Shown: positions 8,165 to 17,884, numbered from the stretch's first letter. The stretch is DNA of 64,000 bases from Ferrovum sp. (GCA_019456405.1 WJXM01000021.1:1-64000), one strand, 5' to 3'. Made by a program: numbers and translations. The notes: generated from the sequence alone by a model not told the origin.

Positions 8165-8225
8165 GCATTCAGTCACTACCTCTCTGTGCGTGTCGACGAA
8201 CCCAATTGAAAGGATCTCAACCATG
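8098..8225 (+). repeat. duplicated promoter-leader, copy 1 (before the cyclic-di-GMP gene)
   Basis: These 128 bases align without any gap to the inverted segment 26369-26496 upstream of dabB. Conserved blocks are the TTAAATTA start, AATAAATACA at 8120-8129, the TTAACTT box at 8131, CATAATGCA at 8159 and the last 34 bases (8192-8225), which differ at only one position and include the ribosome-binding site AAAGGATCT and the ATG. The ATG of this copy opens a 35-codon ORF in place of dabB. Confidence 0.85.
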
Positions 8226-8330
8226 TCAAGGACCTCAGTCAATGTCAACCTGGGCTCAGTTGCCTCCTCCGTGACCAACGGATATATCAGACAAAGCGGC
8301 ATGCTGGTACAAGGACCGGTGAATTTCTAG
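8223..8330 (+). CDS. 35-residue ORF behind the duplicated dabB leader
   Basis: ATG 8223 to TAG 8328, preceded by AAAGGATCT at the same spacing as in dabB. The peptide begins MSRTSVNVNLGSVASS and ends GPVNF; it is Ser/Val/Asn-rich and has no cysteine or clear membrane segment. I recognise no family. It ends 16 bases before the ATG of the GGDEF-EAL gene, whose own ribosome-binding site is weak, so it might act as a coupling leader peptide. It may instead be a chance ORF left by the leader duplication. No similarity to the DabB N-terminus is evident. Confidence 0.4.
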   Translation: MSRTSVNVNLGSVASSVTNGYIRQSGMLVQGPVNF

Positions 8331-8346
8331 CGGGCTGCTGGAAAAC

Positions 8347-11300
8347 ATGAAAAAGGAAGTTGCAGACCGGAGACGTGCTGAGGCTGCACTCGGGGAAAGC
8401 GAGGCGCGGCTCCAGATACTGTTCGAGATGGCACCCGAGGCCATTACCATCCTGGATGAAGACCTCAATCGGTTCGTCGATGCCAATACCAATGCGGAAA
8501 GGCTATTCGGCTGTGATCGGGGAGAATTGATCAAGCATTCCCTGTTCGATTTCTATCTGCCGGAGCAGTCGGGTGATTTGCTCATGGAAGAAAACGTCTC
8601 CAAGCACAGGGATCTGCCGCTCAATGGGGAGGAAGCCATATTCGAGCAGACGCTCAGGAATATGCAGGGCAGGCTCGTTCACTGTGAGGTGCGCCTCATC
8701 CGGCTTCCCGATGCCAAACGCAAACTGATCCGTGCCAGCATCATCGATATCACCGGGAGGAAAGCTGCGGAAGCCAGAATAGCGCGGCTCACGAAGTTTT
8801 ACAGGGCGCTTAGCGAAGTCAATCAGGCCATTGTGCGCATGGATGAGGAATCGGAGTTGTTTCCCTTGGTCTGCAGGGCTGCAGTCGATTTCGGCGGGGT
8901 GAAGATGGCCTGGGTCGGGCAGATGAAGGAAGGGCACATCGAGCCCGTCGAACGCTATGGAAAGAGCATCGAATACCTCGATTGCATCTTCATTTCAGCG
9001 AGCGCGGATGTGCCGGAAGGCTGGGAACCAACGGCAATCGCCTTCAGGGAAAGCCACACCGTCGTGGTCAATAATTTTTCCATCAATGAATTGACAAGGC
9101 CGTGGAAGGAGAGGGTAGCCCTTTTCGGGCTGAATTCCAGCGGCGCTTTTCCCATACCCAGAGGAGGCAATTCCTATGCTGTTCTGACGGTTTACCATGA
9201 CAGTCATGATGCATTCGATGCGGAAATGGTCAATCTTCTCGAGGAGATGGCGCGCGATGTCTCCTTTGCCCTGGAAAGTTTCGACAGGGAAAGACAGAGG
9301 AAGGAGACGCAGGAAGCGCTGGTCGCAAGCGAGCGTCATTTCAGGGCCTATTTTGAGCGCGCCATGGTTGGCATGGCTGCGATCAGTCCAGAAAAGGGAT
9401 GGATCGAGGTCAACGATGCGCTTTGTAAAATACTGGGTTATTCCAGGGAAGAATTGATAACCATGACCTGGGCAGAACTGACGCATGCGGATGATCTGCC
9501 CAGGAATGAGGTATTGTTCAACCGGATCCTGGCAGGCGAATCGGACGAATACGCGTTTGACAAACGTTTCATGCACAAGGGCGGTGAGATCGTTTACGCT
9601 CATGTCGCTTCGTGTGCGGTGCGCAAACCTGATGGCGGGCTCGACTATACGGTCGCCATCGTCGAGGATATCAGTCGTCACAGGCGAGCCGAGAACAGGA
9701 AACGGCTGCGCAATCGAGCGCTGGAGCTCCTCGCCAAGGGACTGCCTTTGTACGAAATCATGGATTTCGTGGTGCATGGGGTGGAGGCAGAAAATCCATC
9801 CATGCTGTGCTCCATACTGATGCTCGACGAGGATGGGCGCCATTTTGTGAAGGGCTCGGCCCCGAGCTTGGCCGAGTTCTACAATAAGGCGATCCACGGC
9901 GCCGAAATCGGGCCACTCGCAGGTACCTGCGGCACTGCAGCCTATACGAGCAAGCGGGTGATCGTCGAAGACATTCGTATCCATCCCTTCGGGAAAGATT
10001 ACAGGGAACTGGCGACCAAGGAAGGACTTGCCTCATGCTGGTCGGAACCGATAGTCGGCTCGTCCGGCAAGGTGCTTGGCACTTTTGCCATCTATCGGCA
10101 CAGTCCTGGCGTCCCGAACGAGACCGACATCGCATTGATGGAAAGCGTGGCCAACCTGATCGGCATCGTCATCGAGCGCAAGCGCATCGAAGAGGAATTG
10201 CAACTTGCTTCCTTGGTATACCGCAATACCAGCGAGGCAATGATGGTGACCGACGAGCGTAACCGCATCATCGCGATCAATCCTGCCTTCACGCAAATCA
10301 CCGGCTACAGTATAAACGAAGTGTCGGGCAAGGATCCCAAGATCCTCAGTTCTGGCCGACATGATGCGGATTTCTACAAGGTTCTCTGGAGCGAGATCTG
10401 CAGCGCCGGGCTTTGGCAGGGCGAGATATGGAACAGGAAAAAGAACGGCGAGATCTATCCGGAATGGTTGACCATCAACACCGTTTTTAACCAGGACGGT
10501 GCGATCCACCGGCATGTCGCGTTGTTTTCAGACATCACCGACAAGGTACGCACGGATGAATTGATATGGCGGCAGGCTAATTTCGATCTGCTCACCGGCC
10601 TCCCCAACAGAAGGATGTTCTACGACAGGCTGGAGCAGGAGATCAAGAAAGCACATCGAACGGGACTCCAGCTGGCACTGTTATTCATTGATCTCGACTG
10701 TTTCAAGGAAATCAACGACACACTCGGACACCAGACCGGGGACATCCTGCTCGTCGAAGCGGCAAGCCGGATCGTTTCCTGTGTGAGGGAATCGGATACC
10801 GTCGCGCGCTTGGGCGGAGACGAATTTACGGTCATCCTCTCGGAATTGTCCTATACGGGTAGTGTGGAGAAGGTCGCTCAGAACATTATCGCCAAACTGG
10901 TCGATCCTTTTCTTCTCAGCGACGAAATCGCCTATGTGTCTGCGAGCATAGGCATAACGTTCTATCCGGGCGATGCGCTCGATGTGGAGCAACTCCTGAG
11001 GAATGCCGACCAGGCGATGTATGTTGCCAAGAATGGCGGCCGCAATCGCTTCAGTTATTTCACGAGTTCCATGCAGGAACAGGCGCAATCGAGACTCAGA
11101 CTGCTCAACGACTTGCGCGCAGCGCTCAGCGCTGACCAGTTCATGCTTTATTTCCAGCCCATCGTGGAACTTTCGACAGGCCGAATCACCAAGGCGGAAG
11201 CCCTTCTGCGCTGGCAGCATCCGGAACGGGGGTTGGTCAGTCCGATGGATTTTATCCCGCTTGCCGAGGAAACGGGATTGATCCACGACATCGGGGACTG

Positions 11301-11856
11301 GGTATTCAGGGAGGCTGCCAGATGGGCGAGCCGCTGGATTGCATTTTGCCAGGGCAACTTCCAGATCAGCGTGAACGGATCTCCCGTCCAGTTCCAGAGC
11401 GAAAACATGGACATCGATTCCTGGCTGGATCGCCTGAAGGAACTTGGCCTTTCCGGGCAGAATGTGGTCATCGAGATCACCGAAGGTCTTTTGCTCAATG
11501 CTGACAGCCATGTCATGGACAAGTTGATCCGCTTCAGGGATGCTGGTATACAGGTCGCAATAGACGATTTTGGAACCGGTTATTCAGCCCTTTCCTATCT
11601 CAAGAAGTTCGACATCGATTACCTGAAGATTGACCGGACATTCATCAAGGATCTCACTGTCGGTTCGAGCGACATGGCACTGTCGGAAGCGATCATCGTG
11701 ATGGCGCACAAACTCGGACTCAAAGTGATTACGGAAGGGGTCGAAACCATTGAGCAGAAAGTGCTGCTGTCGAATGCGGGTTGCGATTATGCCCAAGGCT
11801 ATCTTTTTTCAAAGCCCCTTCCTCCTGATGAATTCGAGGCATTGCTCAAGGCATGA
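8347..11856 (+). CDS. PAS/GAF sensory bifunctional diguanylate cyclase-phosphodiesterase
   Basis: A 1169-residue protein without obvious transmembrane helices, so probably cytoplasmic. Domains in order: PAS (about 18-140), GAF (150-310), PAS (325-445), GAF (450-605), PAS (615-735), GGDEF (740-905), EAL (920-1165). The cyclase motif GGDEF is intact near residue 822, with the inhibitory RxxD site as RESD exactly five residues before it. The EAL domain keeps EALLRW, the conserved NGSPVQF asparagine, EITEG and DDFGTGYS, so both making and breaking cyclic-di-GMP is possible. ATG 8347 is preceded in frame by a stop at 8320, fixing this start. The promoter copy shared with dabB suggests the gene responds to inorganic-carbon supply; the ligands of the PAS and GAF domains are unknown. 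Confidence 0.92.
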   Translation: MKKEVADRRRAEAALGESEARLQILFEMAPEAITILDEDLNRFVDANTNAERLFGCDRGELIKHSLFDFYLPEQSGDLLMEENVSKHRDLPLNGEEAIFEQTLRNMQGRLVHCEVRLIRLPDAKRKLIRASIIDITGRKAAEARIARLTKFYRALSEVNQAIVRMDEESELFPLVCRAAVDFGGVKMAWVGQMKEGHIEPVERYGKSIEYLDCIFISASADVPEGWEPTAIAFRESHTVVVNNFSINELTRPWKERVALFGLNSSGAFPIPRGGNSYAVLTVYHDSHDAFDAEMVNLLEEMARDVSFALESFDRERQRKETQEALVASERHFRAYFERAMVGMAAISPEKGWIEVNDALCKILGYSREELITMTWAELTHADDLPRNEVLFNRILAGESDEYAFDKRFMHKGGEIVYAHVASCAVRKPDGGLDYTVAIVEDISRHRRAENRKRLRNRALELLAKGLPLYEIMDFVVHGVEAENPSMLCSILMLDEDGRHFVKGSAPSLAEFYNKAIHGAEIGPLAGTCGTAAYTSKRVIVEDIRIHPFGKDYRELATKEGLASCWSEPIVGSSGKVLGTFAIYRHSPGVPNETDIALMESVANLIGIVIERKRIEEELQLASLVYRNTSEAMMVTDERNRIIAINPAFTQITGYSINEVSGKDPKILSSGRHDADFYKVLWSEICSAGLWQGEIWNRKKNGEIYPEWLTINTVFNQDGAIHRHVALFSDITDKVRTDELIWRQANFDLLTGLPNRRMFYDRLEQEIKKAHRTGLQLALLFIDLDCFKEINDTLGHQTGDILLVEAASRIVSCVRESDTVARLGGDEFTVILSELSYTGSVEKVAQNIIAKLVDPFLLSDEIAYVSASIGITFYPGDALDVEQLLRNADQAMYVAKNGGRNRFSYFTSSMQEQAQSRLRLLNDLRAALSADQFMLYFQPIVELSTGRITKAEALLRWQHPERGLVSPMDFIPLAEETGLIHDIGDWVFREAARWASRWIAFCQGNFQISVNGSPVQFQSENMDIDSWLDRLKELGLSGQNVVIEITEGLLLNADSHVMDKLIRFRDAGIQVAIDDFGTGYSALSYLKKFDIDYLKIDRTFIKDLTVGSSDMALSEAIIVMAHKLGLKVITEGVETIEQKVLLSNAGCDYAQGYLFSKPLPPDEFEALLKA

Positions 11857-12008
11857 GATTCGCGCTCGCTCTTGCCGCAGGATCGGGTTCCGGAATGGGG
11901 AAATCGGTCCTCAAGCAATATGCAAAGTTTTGCGGCGAGGCCATGATCCACCCATGCGCTGGGTGCCCTATGGAAACAATCCGTTACCGTTGACTCAAAG
12001 AAACCAGA
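11857..12008. other. convergent spacer between the cyclic-di-GMP gene and ppc
   Basis: This 152-bp spacer separates two genes whose 3' ends face each other. I found no convincing stem-loop with a T tract and no ORF. Confidence 0.3.
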
Positions 12009-14816
12009 TCAACCCGTATTGCGCATGCCGCCGGCAATCGCATTGATTGAACGCAGCAGCGGATTCAGCCAGCGTTCATACTCTTCGTGCGGCAGTGACT
12101 CTTCGCGACAGCGCTTCAGCAGCACCACCTGGATATGGTTGAGCGGATCAAGATAGGGGCGGCGGCGACTGAGTGACAATGCCAACTGCGGAGTTTCCTC
12201 CAGCAGGCTGGTGGTGCCGACGATGTTCAGCACATGGGTGACAGTGCGCTCGTACTCATCGCGGATGGTCTGATAAATGGCATGCGCCACCCCCTGGTTT
12301 TCTGCAAGTTCCGCATAGCAGGCAGCGATGTTCATGTCTGCCTTGAACAGGGCCATCTGGGTTTTGCTCAACAGCGCGCGGAAAAACGGCCATGTTTGAT
12401 ACATGCGCTGTAACTCGACCAATCGCCCGGAGTCGTTGGCATGCCAGTTCTCCAATGCGGTACCGATGCCGAACCAAGCAGGCAAGGTGTGGCGCGATTG
12501 GCTCCACCCGAATACCCAGGCGATGGCTCGTACCGATCCCTTGGAGCGGTCGCCTTTCTTGCGATGGGAAGGACGGGAGCCAATGTTCAGCAGCCCAATT
12601 TCGGTGACCGGGGTTGCTTCATGGAAATAGTCCACAAAATCGGGCGTATTGTCTGTCAAACTGCGGTAGGCAGTCTCGCCATCCTCGGCGAGTTTATCCA
12701 TGATACCGAGAAAATCGCAGCGATTCTCTTCTTGTTCACGAATCAGGTGGGTACTTGATTTGAGCAGACCGGTCATGCCCATAGACAGTTCATAGACCGC
12801 CGTTTCCACGTTGCCGTACTTGTACGACAGTACCTCGCCCTGCTCGGTAAACTTGATCTGACCGCGTACCGTGCCTCTCGGTTGCGCCAGGATGGCATCA
12901 TGAGTGGGACCGCCGCCGCGATCGACGGTACCGCCACGACCATGGAACAGGCAACATTCGATGCCGCGTTTGTGGGCAAGAGAAGTGACCTTGATCTGAG
13001 CGCCGTACAGGGACCAGACGGAAGCGAGGACGCCTCCATCCTTGGCTGAATCAGAATATCCGAGCATGACTTCCTGCAGGTTGCCGGAACTTTTGAGCAG
13101 GGCTGCATAGGTTGCGTTGTCAAACAATGCCGTCATTACCGATTCAATGTGTTCCAAATCGGTAATGGTCTCGAACAGGGGTGAGATGCGGATGTTACAG
13201 AACCAGGCACTGCCGTTGCGTCCAGCGAGTCCTGCAAGGCTGGCGAGGAACATCACTTCCATCACGTGGCTGGCCGTGTGTGTCATGGAGATGACATAAG
13301 TACCGAAAGCCTGGGGGCTGATTTCATGGCGCATGCCGGCCATTACCTCAAATACCTCGAAGGTCTCGCGGTTTCTCTCGCTCAATGTGTCCTTATGGAC
13401 TTTGAGGCTCAGAGCGCGAGGGATCGCATCCGTGAGTGCTTCAAGGCGCTGGGTCTCACTTAGCGTCTTGTAATCAAACGGTTCCGCGCACTGCGAAAAC
13501 AGTTCGGCAACCGCTTCGGTGTGTCGGGCGGATTCCTGCCGAATATCCAGATGTACCAGATGGAAACCAAAGGTTTCCGCAAGGCGTATCAGATCTTGCA
13601 ACTCGCCGTGGGCAGCGTTCTGGTCACCGTGGCTGATCAGCGAATCGCGGATCAAGTAGATATCTGACAGGAATTCCTGTTCCGACGGATAGGCATCTCT
13701 GAACGGACGCTTGTTTTGCCCCTCAAACAGGACGTCGAGTGCATTCAGGTTATGGCGCAGACGATGGCGCATCACGTACAACTTGAGGCGGTAGGGCTCC
13801 TGGCTGAGGTATTGTGGAAAATCACCAAAGGCTGCGGTAAAGCGTTGCTCATCCTGATCCAGGCTGTCCATCATCGGCTTACTGATTGCGCACAGACTCT
13901 TGGATTGGGTCAGTACATGGCTCAGGTTGCTTACTTGGCGCAGGTACTCCCTCAATATCTCGTATTTTTGCAGGCGCAGGGCAAGTACCGTGGTATCAGG
14001 AGTCACAAACGGATTTCCATCGCGGTCACCGCCAATCCATGAACCAAAGCGCACCATGCTCGGAACATGGATGCGCTGACCGGCAGCCAGATCAGGCCCA
14101 TAAATACGGTCAATTGCCTTTTCCAGGTAGCGGTAAGTCTGGGGCACCGCTTCAAACAAACTCCCCTGAAAGTAGGACAGCCCATTCTTGATTTCGTCAC
14201 AGACCTGAGGCTTGTTGCAGCGCACTTCATCAGATTTCCACAAGGTCTGTATCTGACTTTCCAGATGATCGATCAGTTCATTGCGCTGTTCCGTGCCTAA
14301 GTGCGGATCGTCCAGTTGCTCGCAGGTGAGGAAGATGCGGCGCAGGTGTTCCATGATGGTCCGCCGTTTCGCCTCTGTCGGGTGTGCAGTAAACACCGGA
14401 ATGTACGCTGCCTTGTCCAGTAGGGACTGGAGTTCCGCAGCAGTGATACCCTGCGCGTGAAATTCGCGCAGAGTGGCGTCAAACGAGCCCTTCCACAGCG
14501 GTCCGGCGCAGCGTACTTCGGCACGGCGGATATGGTGCTGGAAAGATTCCTCGGCCAGATTGGCCAGGCTGAAATAGGTGCTGAATGCCCGCACTACATG
14601 GATCAGCGTTTCCGCATCCAGGGACTCGATCAGATGTTCCAAGCGACGACGTTTGCGCGGATTGTCTTTCTTGCGCAGGCTAATATAGCCTTTGCGCAAG
14701 GTTTCCACTGTGGCCAGTACACGGCTTCCTTCCTGAGTTCGTAATACGTTGCCAAGCAGATTTCCGAACAGCCTTACACGGGCTCGCAACTGGGTATCAC
14801 TGGGCATTCTGGTCAC
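12009..14816 (-). CDS. ppc: phosphoenolpyruvate carboxylase
   Basis: A 935-residue enzyme that adds bicarbonate to PEP to give oxaloacetate and phosphate. The catalytic signatures are intact: FTAHPTEAKRRT near residue 140 with the essential His, GSWIGGDRDGNPFVTPDT near 255, and FHGRGGTVDRGGGPTHDAI near 630. The C-terminus ends MRNTG, as usual for the tetrameric enzyme. It is the last of three same-strand genes (sensor, chemoreceptor, ppc; gaps 92 and 85 bp). Their common upstream region has the LysR-type promoter module shared with dabB. In a carboxysome-bearing autotroph this enzyme supplies C4 acids from concentrated bicarbonate, so co-regulation would make sense. Confidence 0.97.
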   Translation of the reverse strand: MTRMPSDTQLRARVRLFGNLLGNVLRTQEGSRVLATVETLRKGYISLRKKDNPRKRRRLEHLIESLDAETLIHVVRAFSTYFSLANLAEESFQHHIRRAEVRCAGPLWKGSFDATLREFHAQGITAAELQSLLDKAAYIPVFTAHPTEAKRRTIMEHLRRIFLTCEQLDDPHLGTEQRNELIDHLESQIQTLWKSDEVRCNKPQVCDEIKNGLSYFQGSLFEAVPQTYRYLEKAIDRIYGPDLAAGQRIHVPSMVRFGSWIGGDRDGNPFVTPDTTVLALRLQKYEILREYLRQVSNLSHVLTQSKSLCAISKPMMDSLDQDEQRFTAAFGDFPQYLSQEPYRLKLYVMRHRLRHNLNALDVLFEGQNKRPFRDAYPSEQEFLSDIYLIRDSLISHGDQNAAHGELQDLIRLAETFGFHLVHLDIRQESARHTEAVAELFSQCAEPFDYKTLSETQRLEALTDAIPRALSLKVHKDTLSERNRETFEVFEVMAGMRHEISPQAFGTYVISMTHTASHVMEVMFLASLAGLAGRNGSAWFCNIRISPLFETITDLEHIESVMTALFDNATYAALLKSSGNLQEVMLGYSDSAKDGGVLASVWSLYGAQIKVTSLAHKRGIECCLFHGRGGTVDRGGGPTHDAILAQPRGTVRGQIKFTEQGEVLSYKYGNVETAVYELSMGMTGLLKSSTHLIREQEENRCDFLGIMDKLAEDGETAYRSLTDNTPDFVDYFHEATPVTEIGLLNIGSRPSHRKKGDRSKGSVRAIAWVFGWSQSRHTLPAWFGIGTALENWHANDSGRLVELQRMYQTWPFFRALLSKTQMALFKADMNIAACYAELAENQGVAHAIYQTIRDEYERTVTHVLNIVGTTSLLEETPQLALSLSRRRPYLDPLNHIQVVLLKRCREESLPHEEYERWLNPLLRSINAIAGGMRNTG

Positions 14817-14901
14817 GATGTTTCATTCCATTTTCATTAAAAATTTCCAGGGCACTTGGCTGCAGAAAGGACGAACCGCTCAGGCGTACCCCCTTACCCG
14901 T

Positions 14902-16551
14902 TTATACCTTAAATGAGTCCGTCAACTTTTTGAGGCTACCGGACAACGATTCGAGCGTTTTCGTCGAATCGTTCACGCGCATAATGCTCGTGCTGTTTTT
15001 TTCAGCCATCTGCGCGATTTTTTCGACCTGGGCGGTAATCTCGCGGCTGGCGATGCTCTGCTCATGGATGCCGGACGTGATGTCGGATACGCCATCGAGA
15101 ACCTTGCCTGCGCCCGCAGCAATATCGGCTATGGCGCCGCCTGCAGACTCCGCGAGTTTTTCGCTGTGACGAACCTTATTCACAGCGGCTTCGATCATGC
15201 GGATGGCATCCTGGGTGCCGGTCCCGATGCCTTCCACTACTTCGCCGATAGTTGCCGTGCTTTGGGATGTTTTCTCAGCGAGTTTTCTGACCTCATCCGC
15301 CACGACAGCGAAGCCTCTGCCCTGTTCTCCTGCCCTGGCCGCTTCGATTGCGGCGTTGAGCGCGAGCAGGTTGGTCTGGTCGGCAATCTCCTTGATTGTC
15401 TTCACAATCCCATCGATTTCCGAGGATCGCTCGCCAAGTAGTTTGACAACGGCAGATGCCGCGAGTACCTCGCTACTGATGGACGTCATATCGGCAATGA
15501 CTTCCCTGACCGTGTTGCCGCCGGCGACAGCCGATTTGGACGATTCAGTTGATACTGACCTCACAGCAGAGGCATGATCCGCGACATGATCGATGCTGAC
15601 CGATATTTCCTCGATGCTGGACGCCATGGCGTGGGAGGCTTCCGACTGCGCGTGAGATGCCGTGCCTGCTTCCTCGACAGCTTGTGCAAGATGCTCTGCG
15701 TGTCCGTTGATCACTTTGGTGGTCGATGCGATCTGATCGATCACCGCGCCCATAAGCACCTTATTGGACTGTGTTGCGCACAACAGGCTGCCAATCTCGT
15801 CGCGCCCGTCAATATCGACCTCCCGTGTGAAATCGCCATCGGTGATCTCGTGGAGTTGCATGGTCACGTCATTCACGGGGCGGACGACATATCTCCTGAC
15901 AGTCCACCCGATAATGAAGAACAGCGCGACCTGAAGTGCAATCTGGCCAATGATGATCTCGCTGATTATCGTGTGCAGTCTGTGAAAATTTTCTGATAGG
16001 TCAATCTTGATCTGCTGATAAATTGCATAGGTGCCGGACGAGAGTAGCACCAACAAAAGAGGTTGAATCAGCATCATGATCTTGTACTGCAACTTGACGT
16101 TACCAAACCACTTGCCGATCGAGAACCCGGACTTTGGCGCAGACTTGCCTGGATTGGCACGGTATAGCGCTTCAGCGTCTGAAATCTCTTGTTTCGTAGG
16201 TTTCTTTCGCAATGAAAGATAACCTACGACCTGCCCATTGCGCAGGATGGGTGACACGGTAGCGCGCACCCAGTAGTAATCGCCATTCTTGCAGCGGTTC
16301 TTGATAATGCCGCGCCATGGGTATCCCGCCGTGACCGTTTTCCACAGATCGTCAAATGCCCATTCCGGCATGTCTGGATGACGAATGATGTTGTGGTTCT
16401 TGCCGACGAGTTCGGCTTCCGAGAACCCGGAGACCTTACAGAACGACTCGTTGACGGTGGTGAGGATGCCTTTGAGGTCGATCCGGGTGACAAATACATC
16501 CGATTCGTCATAATCGATTTCGCGTTGAGTGACCAGTTGGTTGCTTTTCAC
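14902..16551 (-). CDS. Aer-type PAS methyl-accepting chemotaxis protein
   Basis: A 549-residue chemoreceptor. The N-terminal PAS domain (about 15-120) contains [20 protein letters not shown] and RHPDMP, the pattern of FAD-binding redox sensors such as Aer. Two membrane helices follow (about 155-180 and 190-215), then a HAMP segment at [11 protein letters not shown] and a cytoplasmic signalling hairpin. The hairpin tip reads [20 protein letters not shown] then [20 protein letters not shown]. It would steer motility according to redox or energy state. The start is a GTG at 16551 with only a weak ribosome-binding site. It lies between the sensor-like gene and ppc on the same strand. Confidence 0.93.
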   Translation of the reverse strand: MKSNQLVTQREIDYDESDVFVTRIDLKGILTTVNESFCKVSGFSEAELVGKNHNIIRHPDMPEWAFDDLWKTVTAGYPWRGIIKNRCKNGDYYWVRATVSPILRNGQVVGYLSLRKKPTKQEISDAEALYRANPGKSAPKSGFSIGKWFGNVKLQYKIMMLIQPLLLVLLSSGTYAIYQQIKIDLSENFHRLHTIISEIIIGQIALQVALFFIIGWTVRRYVVRPVNDVTMQLHEITDGDFTREVDIDGRDEIGSLLCATQSNKVLMGAVIDQIASTTKVINGHAEHLAQAVEEAGTASHAQSEASHAMASSIEEISVSIDHVADHASAVRSVSTESSKSAVAGGNTVREVIADMTSISSEVLAASAVVKLLGERSSEIDGIVKTIKEIADQTNLLALNAAIEAARAGEQGRGFAVVADEVRKLAEKTSQSTATIGEVVEGIGTGTQDAIRMIEAAVNKVRHSEKLAESAGGAIADIAAGAGKVLDGVSDITSGIHEQSIASREITAQVEKIAQMAEKNSTSIMRVNDSTKTLESLSGSLKKLTDSFKV

Positions 16552-16643
16552 GCCATAATCCCAAAATTCCCCGTATTCCCGAACTGGTGAGCCGGAACCA
16601 AAAAGGGCAAATCAAATAAGGTATGAGTTCTCCAAAAACCGGT

Positions 16644-17696
16644 TCATGAAAAATGCTGACCGATACTTGTCCCGCTGTGGGTATTATTCTGGAACACCTG
16701 ATCCATTTTGAGGAATTCATCATACGGAATGTAATGGGACCCATCGCAGGAGAACGTCAATCCCACTATCCCATTGAAAATGTTGAGTGTGCCGGAGCGC
16801 AGGTATAACATTTCACTCATGAACCGCAGTTCCCTCAGGTTATCCAGCACGGCACGGATCTGCTGGGCGGGCACCAGCGCATCGGTGGGGTACGGTCGCT
16901 TGGGATACGCCATGCAACTGTCTGGATCAGCCAGCATATCCATGGCCAACACACGATAACGATACGGGTCATCCATCACCCAGACAACGGCCTGACTGCT
17001 GGAGAAATGTAGGATCGCATGATAGACGCCATGGTCGAGGATCAACTCTTCCATCACGCTGAGGACCGTATCCAGATGCCTGTCCATCACACTTTTCGAA
17101 CGAGTCTGGCTGGGTACCGTCCCAATGGGGTCGCCAACGAATTGGCGCCAGTGACGGGGTTCTTCATAGAGTTGGTGCGTCTGCGGCAAATCACGCAAGG
17201 CAAAATCGGCACCTATGAAACCGAGCACAATTCCATCGGCATTGCGCACAAATTGAATGGCAGTCAACGAAGGACGCAGCGCCCGCAGGCTGATATAGGC
17301 TTCGCACAACAGGAAATCGGTGGCCTGGACCCCTTCACGAAGGTAAGGCCACTGTTGGTAATGCTGTTCGCGGTTCTTGTCAAAAAACCCCGTGGCCAGC
17401 AGCGCCTCCCTCATGTAGGGCCGGTCTGACCGTTCCCGCCCGAAATGTTCCGTAACCATCCCATCGCAACTGATGTTGGAAGTGAGTTGTACCGCATTCG
17501 TATCCAGTGCATACAGGAACTTGCAGTAAGGTACGGAGGGAAATGCTTCGTTCAATACCGCCTCCATCTTCGTACGATCGCCCCAGACATGGCTGCATGC
17601 CTCCGCCAATTGATGCAATGGTTCGTACAGCAACTCGGTGAGCATTTCACGCTGTTGAACAATGCTTTTATATAAAGATTCCTTAGGTTGATTCAT
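16644..17696 (-). CDS. putative soluble Cache/PDC-like sensor protein
   Basis: A 350-residue protein without signal peptide or membrane helix. The middle third resembles a PDC/Cache ligand-binding region: KFLYALDTNAVQLTSNI, then RSDRPYMREAL and, about 70 residues later, VLGFIGADFALRDLP. This is the usual run of a double-Cache fold, normally extracytoplasmic. The C-terminal part (from about residue 205) has no domain I can name and no kinase, GGDEF or MCP module. ATG 17696 is chosen because AAGGAG lies 8 bases upstream; the longer frame to 17810 lacks support. It is the first gene under the minus-facing LysR-type promoter and precedes the Aer-like receptor. A signalling role is inferred. Confidence 0.6.
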   Translation of the reverse strand: MNQPKESLYKSIVQQREMLTELLYEPLHQLAEACSHVWGDRTKMEAVLNEAFPSVPYCKFLYALDTNAVQLTSNISCDGMVTEHFGRERSDRPYMREALLATGFFDKNREQHYQQWPYLREGVQATDFLLCEAYISLRALRPSLTAIQFVRNADGIVLGFIGADFALRDLPQTHQLYEEPRHWRQFVGDPIGTVPSQTRSKSVMDRHLDTVLSVMEELILDHGVYHAILHFSSSQAVVWVMDDPYRYRVLAMDMLADPDSCMAYPKRPYPTDALVPAQQIRAVLDNLRELRFMSEMLYLRSGTLNIFNGIVGLTFSCDGSHYIPYDEFLKMDQVFQNNTHSGTSIGQHFS

Positions 17697-17817
17697 ACAG
17701 GGACTCCTTGATAAATCACTACTGACGGTCATGGATGAGGCCGAGTTTGTCTTGGCTGCACAAACTATCCATTCTCCTGGCGATGACGTTTTGGAGAAAT
17801 GCTGGGGCACTGTGGAA

Positions 17818-17884
17818 ATTATGAAGAATCTGCCGATTTAATAAAAGTTAATTATATTTACAATTATGTGTTACTTTGGTTTAA
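17818..17884 (-). promoter_or_regulatory. predicted LysR-dependent promoter module for the sensor/chemoreceptor/ppc genes, overlapping the lysR start region
   Basis: On the minus strand, box 1 TTAAACCAAAGTAA is at 17884-17871 and box 2 TTAACTTTTATTAA at 17851-17838, preceded by GTAAATATAA. Exactly 14 bases later comes CATAAT at 17823-17818. Spacing is identical to the modules at 8098 and 26496. Box 1 ends 9 bp before the lysR ATG (17893) on the other strand, so occupation would repress lysR while activating the divergent genes, the classic LysR arrangement. The binding protein is inferred. Confidence 0.7.
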
